From the NCBI GenBank assembly GCA_945830345.1, contig CALZYS010000016.1, forward strand, positions 1 through 32,601: DNA of 32,601 bases, written 5' to 3'. This DNA comes from an uncultured Prevotella sp. (GTDB lineage: Bacteria; Bacteroidota; Bacteroidia; Bacteroidales; Bacteroidaceae). The notes under the pieces are model-generated. The model saw only the letters and a list, made by a program, of their open reading frames with translations. It was not told the origin of the DNA and ran no database searches. Positions 25,392-32,601 of this stretch are shown here, in pieces (the first letter of the stretch is position 1; each line of letters starts with the position of its first letter). The position numbers and the translations under genes were made by a program.

Positions 25392-26828
25392 TTACTTGAT
25401 ATTATCCACGATATTGAAGATGCGGTTCCATCTGATGCCGCCGAATCCCGAGCGGTCGGGGTCGCTCGACCACCAGATGAATATCGGTTTGCCCACCACG
25501 TGGTCTTCGGGCACGAATCCCCAATATCTTGAGTCGGCGGAGTTGTGGCGGTTGTCGCCCATCATCCAGTAGTAGTCCATCTTGAATGTATAGCTCTTCG
25601 CCTCCTTGCCGTTGATGTATATTCGGCCGTCCTTCACCTTCAAGTCGTTTTTCTCATACACGCGGATGGGGCGCTCGTAAATGGCGAGATTGTCGAGGGT
25701 GAGATTGATGCTCTTGCCCTTGGCAGGTATCAATATCGGTCCGTAGTTGTCGCGTGTCCAGTGCATATTGCCGTTGAGGGGATAGATGTCGGTGTCGGAT
25801 GTGTCGTTGTTGATGGTGATACTCTCCACGATGTCCTTTCTCTGCGACAGCACAGCCACGGCGTGCTTGGTCAGAGGCAGATAGCCGGCTGTGTTCAGGC
25901 TTGTCAGGTCCTCCATTGAGATACCCAATTCCTCCATCAGTTCCTCGGGAATTCTCTGCTTGAGCTTAACGTAGTATGAATACTGCACGTTTTCCGGCTC
26001 CTTGTTTGCCTTTCCGTCGAGATATATTACGCGGTTCTTTATCTGCAAGGTCTGTCCGGGCAGTCCCACGCATCTCTTCACGTAGTTCTCTCGGCGGTCG
26101 GTGGGTCGGGTGATGATGTCGCCGTATTCGTTCTTGTTCTGCAGTATGATGTCGCGTCCGGCATTATATATGGTCGAGAAATACTTCTCCCTTAGCTCAT
26201 ACGAGAGCGAGTCGGGATTAGGTCTTTCGGGATATACCTGATAACCAATGCCGTAGCACATCTGATAGTAGTCGGCAGCCTGATACTGCGGAGCCGAGCA
26301 AAGGGTGTCGCCTGCGGGATAGTTGAACACCACGATGTCGTTGAGCTCCACCTTTCCCAATCCTTTTGCACGACGGTAGTCCCAGTGCGGCCACTCCACA
26401 TACGAATTGCAGTCCACCACTGGCAGCGTGTGCTGCGTGAGGGGCATGGTCAATGGGGTTTCCGGGATACGTGGTCCGTAGCTCACCTTGCTCACGAAGA
26501 GGTAGTCGCCGGTGAGCAGTGATTTCTCCAGCGAACTTGATGGTATGACGTAGTTCTGGAAGAAGAACAGGTTGATGAAATACACTGCCACGAGGGCAAA
26601 CACCAAGGCGTCCACCCACGACATGATGAATCTCACGGGACCCTCGGCGTCCTTCCACCACTGCCATTTTATCTTCTTGGTGATATAAACATCATAAATA
26701 AACGGGATGACGATGACGCCAAGCCAGCTCTCAAGCCAAATGAGGAAGGCTATGTATAGCACCATCACAATGGCAAACTTTATCCATTGCACCTTCATGT
26801 TGAGTTTCTTTTTCTTCAAATCTTCCAT
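25392..26828 (-). CDS. lepB: Signal peptidase I
   Basis: A 478-residue inner-membrane peptidase that cleaves signal peptides of exported proteins. Two N-terminal hydrophobic stretches (about 17-45) and a third near 70-92 precede the catalytic domain. The nucleophile is Ser99 in IPSSSLEKSL and the general base is Lys251 in ENYVKRCVGLPG; the GDNRHNSADSRYWGFVPEDHVVG box closes the active site. It is much longer than E. coli LepB (324 residues), because of an insertion between the Ser and Lys boxes and another after the Lys box, as usual in Bacteroidetes. Middle gene of dapB-lepB-wbqC, 81 bases after dapB. Confidence 0.95.
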   Translation of the reverse strand: MEDLKKKKLNMKVQWIKFAIVMVLYIAFLIWLESWLGVIVIPFIYDVYITKKIKWQWWKDAEGPVRFIMSWVDALVFALVAVYFINLFFFQNYVIPSSSLEKSLLTGDYLFVSKVSYGPRIPETPLTMPLTQHTLPVVDCNSYVEWPHWDYRRAKGLGKVELNDIVVFNYPAGDTLCSAPQYQAADYYQMCYGIGYQVYPERPNPDSLSYELREKYFSTIYNAGRDIILQNKNEYGDIITRPTDRRENYVKRCVGLPGQTLQIKNRVIYLDGKANKEPENVQYSYYVKLKQRIPEELMEELGISMEDLTSLNTAGYLPLTKHAVAVLSQRKDIVESITINNDTSDTDIYPLNGNMHWTRDNYGPILIPAKGKSINLTLDNLAIYERPIRVYEKNDLKVKDGRIYINGKEAKSYTFKMDYYWMMGDNRHNSADSRYWGFVPEDHVVGKPIFIWWSSDPDRSGFGGIRWNRIFNIVDNIK

Positions 26829-26909
26829 TTTTTCTTTTTTTTGTAGTCTAATGATTCATATTCTGCTACTTAGACTATAATATATATGAAAATGCTACAT
26901 CAATAAAAG
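26829..26909 (-). other. dapB-lepB spacer with a short inverted repeat
   Basis: AT-rich spacer without a clear TAnnTTTG box. It contains TAGTCTA (26844-26850) and its inverse TAGACTA (26871-26877), 20 bases apart. The sequence just before lepB, AGACTACAAA, is also found before the Na/Pi transporter gene. Confidence 0.5.
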
Positions 26910-27665
26910 TTAAAACTTAAACATGTCGGATATGGTGAGCAATCCCTTGTGGTCCTTCGTGAATTCGGCTGCCAGCACTGCCCCGAGGGCAAATCCCTTG
27001 CGCGAGTGGGCATCGTGGGTGATGGTGATAGAGTCGGCCTCACTATCATATTTGATAGTGTGTATTCCCGGCACCTCGTCGCGCCTGATGCTGTCGATGC
27101 GCAGTTTGTCGGCTGCCGTCTGTTTCTCGCCGCTCACTGTTCCGTCGGGGGCAAGCAGTGTGCCCTTGGTCCAGTCGCTCTTGCGGTCAAGGTCGGCCAC
27201 AATCTCCTCAGCCAGCGTGATGGCAGTGCCGCTCGGGGCGTCGAGCTTGTGAATGTGGTGCACCTCCTCCATCTCGACGTCATACTGCGTGAATCCGTTC
27301 ATTATCTTGGCGAGATAGCGGTTGACCGCCGAGAAGATTGCCACGCCTATTGAGAAGTTGGATGCCCAGAAGAGGGTGTTGCCCTCCTCGTTGCACAGTC
27401 GCTCCACGTCGGCCTTGTGGTCGTTCATCCATCCTGTCGAACCGCTCACCACCTTCACTCCGTGGCTGAACGCCTTGAGGTAGTTGCCGTATGCCACATG
27501 AGGCGCGGTGAACTCTATCGCCACGTCGGCGGATGCAAACTCAGGACTGTCGAAGTCCTGCTGGTTATCAATGTCAATGATACTGACAATCTCGTGACCT
27601 CGGCTGATGGCAATCTGCTCTATCATCTTGCCCATCTTGCCATAGCCTATCAATGCTATCTTCAT
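26910..27665 (-). CDS. dapB: 4-hydroxy-tetrahydrodipicolinate reductase
   Basis: A 251-residue enzyme of lysine and diaminopimelate synthesis; it reduces the DapA product with NAD(P)H. The dinucleotide-binding motif IGYGKMGK (6-13) is at the N-terminus, and the catalytic EVHHIHKLDAPSGTA segment places His136/137 and Lys140. The frame stays open for 50 more codons upstream, but that extension is hydrophobic, unlike the family, and contains the promoter; ATG 27665 gives the usual start and length. First gene of the dapB-lepB-wbqC set, so DAP supply for peptidoglycan and protein export are linked in one transcript. Confidence 0.95.
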   Translation of the reverse strand: MKIALIGYGKMGKMIEQIAISRGHEIVSIIDIDNQQDFDSPEFASADVAIEFTAPHVAYGNYLKAFSHGVKVVSGSTGWMNDHKADVERLCNEEGNTLFWASNFSIGVAIFSAVNRYLAKIMNGFTQYDVEMEEVHHIHKLDAPSGTAITLAEEIVADLDRKSDWTKGTLLAPDGTVSGEKQTAADKLRIDSIRRDEVPGIHTIKYDSEADSITITHDAHSRKGFALGAVLAAEFTKDHKGLLTISDMFKF

Positions 27666-27709
27666 GTTCTTTCTCCTTATTATATTATATGGGGGTTGAA
27701 AATCGACTG

Positions 27710-27744
27710 CAAAGTTAGTGTTTTTATCCCATAAACCAACCAAA
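27710..27744 (-). promoter_or_regulatory. Promoter-like region of dapB
   Basis: The minus strand has TAACTTTG (27717-27710), 45 bases before the dapB ATG. The nearest exact TTTG (27744-27741) is 23 bases away, a little long; TTGG at 27739-27736 is at 18. Confidence 0.65.
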
Positions 27745-27820
27745 ATGGGGCAAAAAAAATGGAAAAGACGATAAAAATAAGAAAAAAACACGTAAAACAA
27801 GCAAAAAGTTGGCATTTTGC

Positions 27821-27851
27821 TTTGCCGAATGACCTACTTTCATTACCTTTG
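27821..27851 (+). promoter_or_regulatory. Bacteroidetes promoter of the DUF2851 gene
   Basis: TTTG at 27821-27824, 19 bases, TACCTTTG at 27844-27851; the ATG follows at 27878. It may also drive the thioesterase, dprA, dusB and ruvB genes downstream. Confidence 0.82.
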
Positions 27852-27877
27852 TAGCAATTCTTTCTATCAGTCAGACA

Positions 27878-29173
27878 ATGGAACAACTGTTGCAATACGT
27901 GTGGAAACACAAGATACTGCCCCTCTCCGACCTCGCCACCACCGATGGCAGGGATGTGGAGATTATCGACCCTGGACTGCATAACCGCAATTCGGGGCCT
28001 GACTTCTTCAACGCCAAACTGCGCATTGGCGAGACGATGTGGGTGGGCAACGTCGAGATACACGAACACTCGAAGGACTGGTTTCGGCATGGTCACGACA
28101 CCGACCCCGCCTACGACAACGTTGTACTGCATGTGGTGGAGGACGACGACTGCAACGTCACCAACAGTCGGGGGGAGTTTATACCCCAAATCAAACTTTG
28201 CGTCCCGATGACGGTGACGCTCAACTACAAGGAACTGCTCTCTGCCGACGCCTATCCGCCTTGTTATCGCATCGTACCCGAGCTCACCTCGCTCATCGTT
28301 CATTCGTGGATGGCGGCATTGCAGACCGAGCGTCTTGAGCGCAAGACCCAAGCCATAGCGCGACGAGCCGAGCGAGCCAACGGATCGTGGGAGGATGCCT
28401 ATTTCGTCACCCTCGCCCGCAACTACGGCTTCGGTATCAATGGCGACGCTTTCGAGCATTGGGCGTTCAACGTGCCGCTCAATCAGGTGGCCCACCATCG
28501 CGACGACATCTTCCAGGTGGAGGCGATATTCCTCGGACAGGCGGGACTCCTCGATATTAACGCCATCCCGGAAAAATATCAGGCAGCGGCTCTCAACGAC
28601 GGATATTTCGCCAAGATAAAGAATGAATACGATTATCTCGCCCACAAGTTCTCGCTCACGCCTATCGACCGCACCATGTGGCGATTCCTCCGCTTGCGAC
28701 CGCAGAACTTCCCGCATATCCGCATATCCCAGCTTGCCACTCTCTATCACGAGCGCAAGACGTCGCTCAGTCAGTTGGTGGAATGTAAGACCGTGGATGA
28801 CTTGAAGCGTAATCTCTCCACCCACGTCACCGAGTATTGGGCAACCCACTACACCTTCGGGTCGGAGAGCGCACACAACAACAAGAGTCTGTCGCCCTTC
28901 TCCATCAATCTGCTCATGATCAACACTGCCATCCCCATGCTCTTCGCCTATGGGCGGCACACCGGCGACGAGGCTCTCTGTGACAGGGCTTTCGACTTGC
29001 TCGAACAACTCAAGGCCGAGGACAACCACATCATCCGCATGTGGAAGGAGTGTGGACTGAAGGTGCAGAACGCAGGCGACAGTCAAGCCCTCATCCAACT
29101 GAAAAACGAGTATTGCGACCGCAAGGACTGCCTGCGCTGTCGCTTCGGCTACGAATACCTCAAAAGGAAATGA
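27878..29173 (+). CDS. DUF2851 family protein
   Basis: A 431-residue soluble protein of a family found mainly in Bacteroidetes. The opening MEQLLQYVWKHKILP, the GPDFFNAKLRIGETMWVGNVEIHEHSKDW segment (about 40-68) and DNVVLHVVEDDD define it. The first 150 residues resemble a nuclease-like beta-rich fold with conserved acidic residues and histidines, which is suggestive only. The C-terminus has a small Cys cluster (CDRKDCLRC) that could bind metal. No function is established. It opens the co-directional group that leads to dprA, dusB and ruvB. The TGA stop starts a GGAATTA-type repeat array. Confidence 0.88.
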   Translation: MEQLLQYVWKHKILPLSDLATTDGRDVEIIDPGLHNRNSGPDFFNAKLRIGETMWVGNVEIHEHSKDWFRHGHDTDPAYDNVVLHVVEDDDCNVTNSRGEFIPQIKLCVPMTVTLNYKELLSADAYPPCYRIVPELTSLIVHSWMAALQTERLERKTQAIARRAERANGSWEDAYFVTLARNYGFGINGDAFEHWAFNVPLNQVAHHRDDIFQVEAIFLGQAGLLDINAIPEKYQAAALNDGYFAKIKNEYDYLAHKFSLTPIDRTMWRFLRLRPQNFPHIRISQLATLYHERKTSLSQLVECKTVDDLKRNLSTHVTEYWATHYTFGSESAHNNKSLSPFSINLLMINTAIPMLFAYGRHTGDEALCDRAFDLLEQLKAEDNHIIRMWKECGLKVQNAGDSQALIQLKNEYCDRKDCLRCRFGYEYLKRK

Positions 29174-29230
29174 GGAATTAGGGATTAGGAATTAGGAATT
29201 AGGGATTAGGAATTAGGGATTAGGAATTAG
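29171..29230. repeat. Heptamer array GGAATTA / GGGATTA starting at the DUF2851 stop codon
   Basis: About eight units of GGAATTA or GGGATTA follow each other directly from the TGA stop. The order alternates between the two variants, as expected from duplication of multi-unit blocks. Confidence 0.93.
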
Positions 29231-29236
29231 CAGTCC

Positions 29237-29257
29237 CCGTGCTCGGCGCGTCAGCGT
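29237..29257. repeat. Imperfect GC-rich hairpin after the heptamer array
   Basis: CTCGGCGC and GCGTCGAG pair at seven of eight positions around a GTCA loop. No T-run follows, so it is not a typical terminator. Confidence 0.5.
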
Positions 29258-29287
29258 CGAGTCTCTAATAATAAAAGAAAAAAAATA

Positions 29288-29701
29288 ATGAAATACGTAT
29301 ATGAAACCCGAATGACGGTGCGCGACTATGAATGCGACATCGAAGGCATAGTGAACAATGCCAATTATCTACACTACACCGAGCATACCCGCCATCTGTT
29401 TTTGCAGCATTGCGGACTGAGTTTTGCCGACATGCACCGCAAGGGCGTGGATGCCGTAGTGGCGAGAATGAACCTCAAGTTCAAGACGCCCCTCGTGCCC
29501 GACGACACCTTCATCTCGCGCCTCGGCATCAAGAAGGACGGTATTAAATATGTCTTCTATCAGGACATCTTCCGCGAAAAGGATGAAAAACTCTGCTTCT
29601 CGGGAGTGATTGAGATAGTGTGCCTCGTCAACGGCCGACTCGCCAACAGCGACGACTACGACCGAGCACTCGCCAAGTATTTGTCAAGTGAAGGAAGTTA
29701 A
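29288..29701 (+). CDS. Acyl-CoA thioesterase (4HBT hot-dog fold, YbgC/FadM type)
   Basis: A 137-residue single hot-dog domain, the usual size. The active-site segment VRDYECDIEGIVNNANYLHY corresponds to the YbgC/FadM motif with the catalytic Asp at residue 17; NNANYLHYTEHTRH continues the helix. It should hydrolyse acyl-CoA thioesters in the cytoplasm; chain length is unknown. It lies in the gene group before dprA, 24 bases upstream of it. Confidence 0.88.
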   Translation: MKYVYETRMTVRDYECDIEGIVNNANYLHYTEHTRHLFLQHCGLSFADMHRKGVDAVVARMNLKFKTPLVPDDTFISRLGIKKDGIKYVFYQDIFREKDEKLCFSGVIEIVCLVNGRLANSDDYDRALAKYLSSEGS

Positions 29702-29722
29702 GGAAGATAAAGAAGTTAAGGA
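29694..29722. repeat. Direct repeat GAAGTTAAGGA spanning stop codon and next ribosome-binding site
   Basis: Copies at 29694-29704 and 29712-29722. The first overlaps the thioesterase TAA; the second provides the AAGGA sequence just before the dprA ATG. Confidence 0.85.
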
Positions 29723-29725
29723 CAA

Positions 29726-30853
29726 ATGAACGAGCAACAGCTTCTATATAACATCGCCCTCACGCGCATAGGACATTTCAGTCTTGCCTCCGCCCTCCAT
29801 CTGTATCGCACATTGGGTGGCGGCGAGGAAATATTTCTGCATCGCAACGACATACAGGACATACTGCCCGATTGCTCGCCGCGACTGATTGACAACCTCA
29901 AGGACTGGAGCGAACCGCTCAAGAGGGCCGAAGCCGAACTGGAGTTCTGCCGCACTCACGGCGTCCGTGTGCTCTGCCTCGGAGAGGATGATTATCCCCA
30001 GCGACTCGAGGATTGTGCCGACGCGCCATTGGTTATGTATTACAAAGGCAATGCCAACCTCAACCAGTCGCGCGTGATAAACATCATCGGCACACGCCAT
30101 TGCACCACCTACGGAGCTGATTTCATCCGCCGTTTCATCCACGACTTGCGGGCGATATGTCCCGAGGTCTTGGTGGTGAGTGGATTGGCTTATGGCGTTG
30201 ACATCAATGCCCATCAGCAGGCTCTCGCCGTGGGATATGAGACGGTGGGAGTGGTGGCTCACGGACTCGACTATCTCTACCCAGCCGCCCACAAGGACGT
30301 GGCGCGCGAGATGGTTGAGCATGGCGGACTGCTCACCGAGTTCATGACCTGCACCAATGCCGACAAGGGCAACTTCGTGAGGCGCAACCGTATCGTGGCG
30401 GGAATGTCCGACGCCTGCATACTTGTGGAATCTGCTGCCCATGGCGGTGGAATGATCACCGCCGGAATCGCCTTCGACTACGGGCGAGATGTCTTTGCAT
30501 TGCCCGGGCGCGTGGGTGACCATTTCTCCACGGGCTGCAACAATGCCATTCGCGACAACAAGGCCATGCTCCTCACGTCAGCCGAAGACTTCGTCAAGGC
30601 GATGGGATGGGAGGACGACGCACTCAGAATTGAAGCCCAGAAGAGGGGTATTGAGCGCCAGCTCTTCCCCAATCTCACCCCCGAGCAGCAACGCATTGTC
30701 GATGTGCTCTCCAAGACCAACGACTTGCAGCTCAATCAATTGGCCGCACAAACGGACATCCCCATCGGCGATATCACCTCCATCCTCTTCCAAATGGAAA
30801 TGATGGGTGTCGTAAAACCCATGGCGGGAGGAAACTATCACCTTTATAAATGA
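29726..30853 (+). CDS. dprA: DNA-processing protein DprA
   Basis: A 375-residue protein that loads RecA onto incoming single-stranded DNA in natural transformation; it is conserved also in species not known to be competent. The N-terminal HhH/SAM-like region (1-80) is followed by the Rossmann-fold core: NIIGTRHCTTYG, VSGLAYGVDINAHQQAL, HGLDYLYPAAHK, then the family's most conserved stretch NFVRRNRIVAGMSDACILVESAAHGGGMITA and ALPGRVGDHFSTGCN. The last 60 residues are the DML1-type winged helix (LSKTNDLQLNQLAAQTDIPIG). Full length. It starts after an AAGGA ribosome-binding site and its TGA stop begins a heptamer array. Confidence 0.95.
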   Translation: MNEQQLLYNIALTRIGHFSLASALHLYRTLGGGEEIFLHRNDIQDILPDCSPRLIDNLKDWSEPLKRAEAELEFCRTHGVRVLCLGEDDYPQRLEDCADAPLVMYYKGNANLNQSRVINIIGTRHCTTYGADFIRRFIHDLRAICPEVLVVSGLAYGVDINAHQQALAVGYETVGVVAHGLDYLYPAAHKDVAREMVEHGGLLTEFMTCTNADKGNFVRRNRIVAGMSDACILVESAAHGGGMITAGIAFDYGRDVFALPGRVGDHFSTGCNNAIRDNKAMLLTSAEDFVKAMGWEDDALRIEAQKRGIERQLFPNLTPEQQRIVDVLSKTNDLQLNQLAAQTDIPIGDITSILFQMEMMGVVKPMAGGNYHLYK

Positions 30854-30961
30854 GGAATGAGGAATGAGGAATGAGGAATGAGGAATGAGGAATGAGGAAT
30901 GAGGAATTAGGAATGAGGAATGGAATGCCAATTCCTAATTCCTAATTCCTAATTCCTAATT
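30851..30961. repeat. GAGGAAT heptamer array followed by inverted ATTCCTA array
   Basis: About nine or ten units of GGAATGA (one GGAATTA) run from the dprA stop codon to about 30922. After GGAATGCC the complement appears as four and a half ATTCCTA units (30930-30961). The two halves can pair in a long imperfect hairpin, with about one mismatch per seven bases. It ends 14 bases before the dusB ATG. Confidence 0.92.
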
Positions 30962-30975
30962 AAAATAACGGAACT

Positions 30976-31953
30976 ATGAAGATTGGAAATATAGAATTTG
31001 GAGATAAGCCGTTGTTTCTCGCCCCGATGGAGGACGTGACGGATATAGGTTTTCGGATGCTGTGCAAGCGATTCGGAGCGGCAATGGTATATACCGAGTT
31101 TGTCAGTGCCGAGGCACTGGTACGCTCGGTGAAGGCCACCGTCAACAAGCTCACCATCTGCGACGAGGAGCGCCCCGTGGGCATACAGATCTACGGGCGC
31201 GACGTACCCGCCATGGTCGAGGCTGCCAAGATAGTGGAGCAGGTGCATCCCGATGTCATCGACCTCAACTTCGGTTGCCCGGTGAAGAAGGTGGCAGGCA
31301 AGGGTGCCGGTGCCGGTATGCTACAAAACATCCCCCTCATGCTCGACATCACGCGCGAGGTGGTGAAGGCAGTAAAAACCCCCGTCACAGTGAAAACCCG
31401 ACTCGGCTGGAACTCCGAGCAGCTCGTCATCACCGACCTTGCCGAGCAACTGCAAGACTGCGGCATAGCAGCCCTCACCATCCACGGCCGCACCCGTGCA
31501 CAGATGTACACCGGCGAAGCCGACTGGACCCTCATCGGCGAGGTGAAGCGCAATCCCCGCATCCACATCCCCATCATCGGCAATGGCGACATCACCACCC
31601 CCGAGCAAGCCCGCCTCGCCTTCGAGCGCTATGGTGTGGATGCCGTCATGATAGGCCGCGCCACCTTCGGCCGCCCCTGGATCTTCAAGGAGATAAAAGA
31701 CGCCGAGCCTCCCCTCTCCCTCGATGCCAAGCTCGACATCCTCGAGGAGCAGCTCCGCATCAACATCGCCCGCATCGACGAATACCGCGGCATCCTCCAC
31801 ACCCGCCGCCATCTCGCCGCCTCGCCCATCTTCAAGGGCATCCCCGATTTCCGTCAGACGCGCATAGCCATGCTCCGCGCCAACACCGCCGACGAGCTCC
31901 TCTCCATCCTCGAACACGTAAGACAACAATATTTTCATAAAACAACAGAATGA
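30976..31953 (+). CDS. dusB: tRNA-dihydrouridine synthase, DusB type
   Basis: A 325-residue FMN enzyme that reduces uridines in the tRNA D-loop. The TIM-barrel start [21 protein letters not shown] is typical; the catalytic Cys101 lies in [19 protein letters not shown], and the FMN-phosphate contact region TVKTRLGW (Lys140) and [11 protein letters not shown] follow, with [12 protein letters not shown] near residue 230. The C-terminal helical domain is complete. Bacteroidetes usually have one DusB, so calling it dusB by family is reasonable. It overlaps ruvB by four bases (ATGA), so the two are translationally coupled. Confidence 0.93.
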   Translation: MKIGNIEFGDKPLFLAPMEDVTDIGFRMLCKRFGAAMVYTEFVSAEALVRSVKATVNKLTICDEERPVGIQIYGRDVPAMVEAAKIVEQVHPDVIDLNFGCPVKKVAGKGAGAGMLQNIPLMLDITREVVKAVKTPVTVKTRLGWNSEQLVITDLAEQLQDCGIAALTIHGRTRAQMYTGEADWTLIGEVKRNPRIHIPIIGNGDITTPEQARLAFERYGVDAVMIGRATFGRPWIFKEIKDAEPPLSLDAKLDILEEQLRINIARIDEYRGILHTRRHLAASPIFKGIPDFRQTRIAMLRANTADELLSILEHVRQQYFHKTTE

Positions 31954-32601
31954 CAGACGATTTTGACATAAGAGAAGAGCAGAATTACAATTCTGCCGAA
32001 AAGGACTTTGAAAACGCCCTGCGCCCGCTGAAATTCAACGACTTCAGCGGACAGAGCAAGGTGGTGGAAAACCTGCAGGTGTTCGTAGAGGCTGCAAAAT
32101 ACCGCGGCGAACCGCTCGACCACACACTGCTCCACGGTCCTCCCGGACTGGGAAAGACCACCCTCAGCAATATCATCGCCAACGAACTCGGCGTGGGATT
32201 CAAGATCACCAGCGGACCAGTGCTCGACAAACCGGGCGACCTCGCCGGCATACTCACCTCGCTCGAAAAGAACGACGTGCTCTTCATCGACGAGATTCAC
32301 CGCCTGTCGCCCGTGGTGGAGGAATATCTGTATTCGGCCATGGAGGACTATCGCATCGACATCATGATCGACAAGGGTCCCTCGGCACGCTCGATTCAGA
32401 TCGACCTCAACCCCTTCACCCTCGTTGGCGCCACCACCCGCAGCGGTCTGCTCACAGCCCCGTTGCGCGCCCGCTTCGGCATCAATCTCCACCTCGAATA
32501 CTACGACCCCGAGACGCTCAAGCGCATCCTCAAGCGCTCGGCGAGTATACTCAAGGTGCCCATCGACGATGATGCCGCCATGGAGATAGCCCGTCGCAGT
32601 C
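31950..32601 (+). CDS. ruvB: Holliday junction branch-migration ATPase RuvB, 3' end outside the window
   Basis: The first 217 codons are present; the gene runs off the right edge. The protein is the hexameric AAA+ motor of RuvABC. Visible motifs: [12 protein letters not shown] near the N-terminus, Walker [10 protein letters not shown] (63-71), the [19 protein letters not shown] segment, Walker [10 protein letters not shown] (111-119), the RuvB beta-hairpin region [19 protein letters not shown] (131-149) and sensor 1 GATTRSG (160-166). All match RuvB closely. The ATG overlaps the dusB stop as ATGA. No ruvA or ruvC is in the window. Confidence 0.96.
   Translation, partial: MTDDFDIREEQNYNSAEKDFENALRPLKFNDFSGQSKVVENLQVFVEAAKYRGEPLDHTLLHGPPGLGKTTLSNIIANELGVGFKITSGPVLDKPGDLAGILTSLEKNDVLFIDEIHRLSPVVEEYLYSAMEDYRIDIMIDKGPSARSIQIDLNPFTLVGATTRSGLLTAPLRARFGINLHLEYYDPETLKRILKRSASILKVPIDDDAAMEIARRS

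Noticed and set aside
27666..27815. 50-codon N-terminal extension of dapB
   Set aside because: Unlike any DapB start, contains the probable promoter, and the Met at 27665 gives the family's normal length.
27680..29098. Long open frame of 472 codons on the minus strand opposite the DUF2851 gene
   Set aside because: It is antisense to a gene with clear family similarity, its product resembles no family, and it runs through the dapB promoter region. It reflects codon bias on the other strand.
31062..31940. Open plus-strand frame of 292 codons in another frame of dusB
   Set aside because: The translation is Arg/His/Pro-rich low-complexity sequence typical of a GC-rich shadow frame.
1..32601. 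CRISPR arrays, tRNA or rRNA genes, integrases, toxin-antitoxin or phage modules
   Set aside because: None found by reading both strands; the short tandem repeats have no spacers and lie at gene ends.

Overview
The window looks like a chromosomal segment of a Bacteroidales bacterium, most likely Prevotella or a close relative. Three things point there: promoters of the Bacteroidetes type (TTTG, 19-20 bases, TAnnTTTG) before many genes, families largely typical of this phylum (DUF2851, WbqC, S46 dipeptidyl peptidase, fused SpmA-SpmB, LruC/DUF4842 lipoproteins), and a dapB-lepB-wbqC cluster. Species cannot be fixed from the sequence alone.

Layout. 1-700: the 5' part of a SNF2 helicase gene runs in from the left and is cut off by a ~173-bp element with 29-bp terminal inverted repeats (MITE-like). 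700-4070: two convergent genes for LruC/DUF4842 lipoproteins separated by a shared terminator. 4170-12060: a probable four-gene operon (SpmAB-like membrane protein, polysaccharide flippase, S46 peptidase of DPP7 type, secreted GH2 glycosidase) ending at a strong hairpin. 12056-15394 (minus strand): DEAD-box RNA helicase, then a secreted esterase followed two bases later by a 58-codon gene with an internal repeat. 15586-20540 (plus): four-helix-bundle/coiled-coil protein, LOG-family nucleotide hydrolase, PfkB sugar kinase, flavodiiron protein and an M16 peptidase translationally coupled to it. 20606-22309 (minus): Na/Pi cotransporter. 22392-24744 (plus): uridine-kinase-like nucleoside kinase and a QueD-like pterin enzyme with a zinc ribbon but no cysteine at the usual catalytic place. 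24754-27665 (minus): dapB, lepB, wbqC. 27878-32601 (plus): DUF2851 protein, thioesterase, dprA, dusB and the 5' two-thirds of ruvB.

Most of the window is core metabolism, RNA/DNA maintenance and envelope biology. No CRISPR array, phage module, toxin-antitoxin pair, rRNA or tRNA was seen. The less ordinary parts are the element that ends the SNF2 gene, the small repeat-bearing gene at 14019-14195, the paired LruC proteins, the unusual QueD-like protein, and short tandem repeats (7-, 9-, 21- and 24-bp units) that sit at or across stop codons between several genes.
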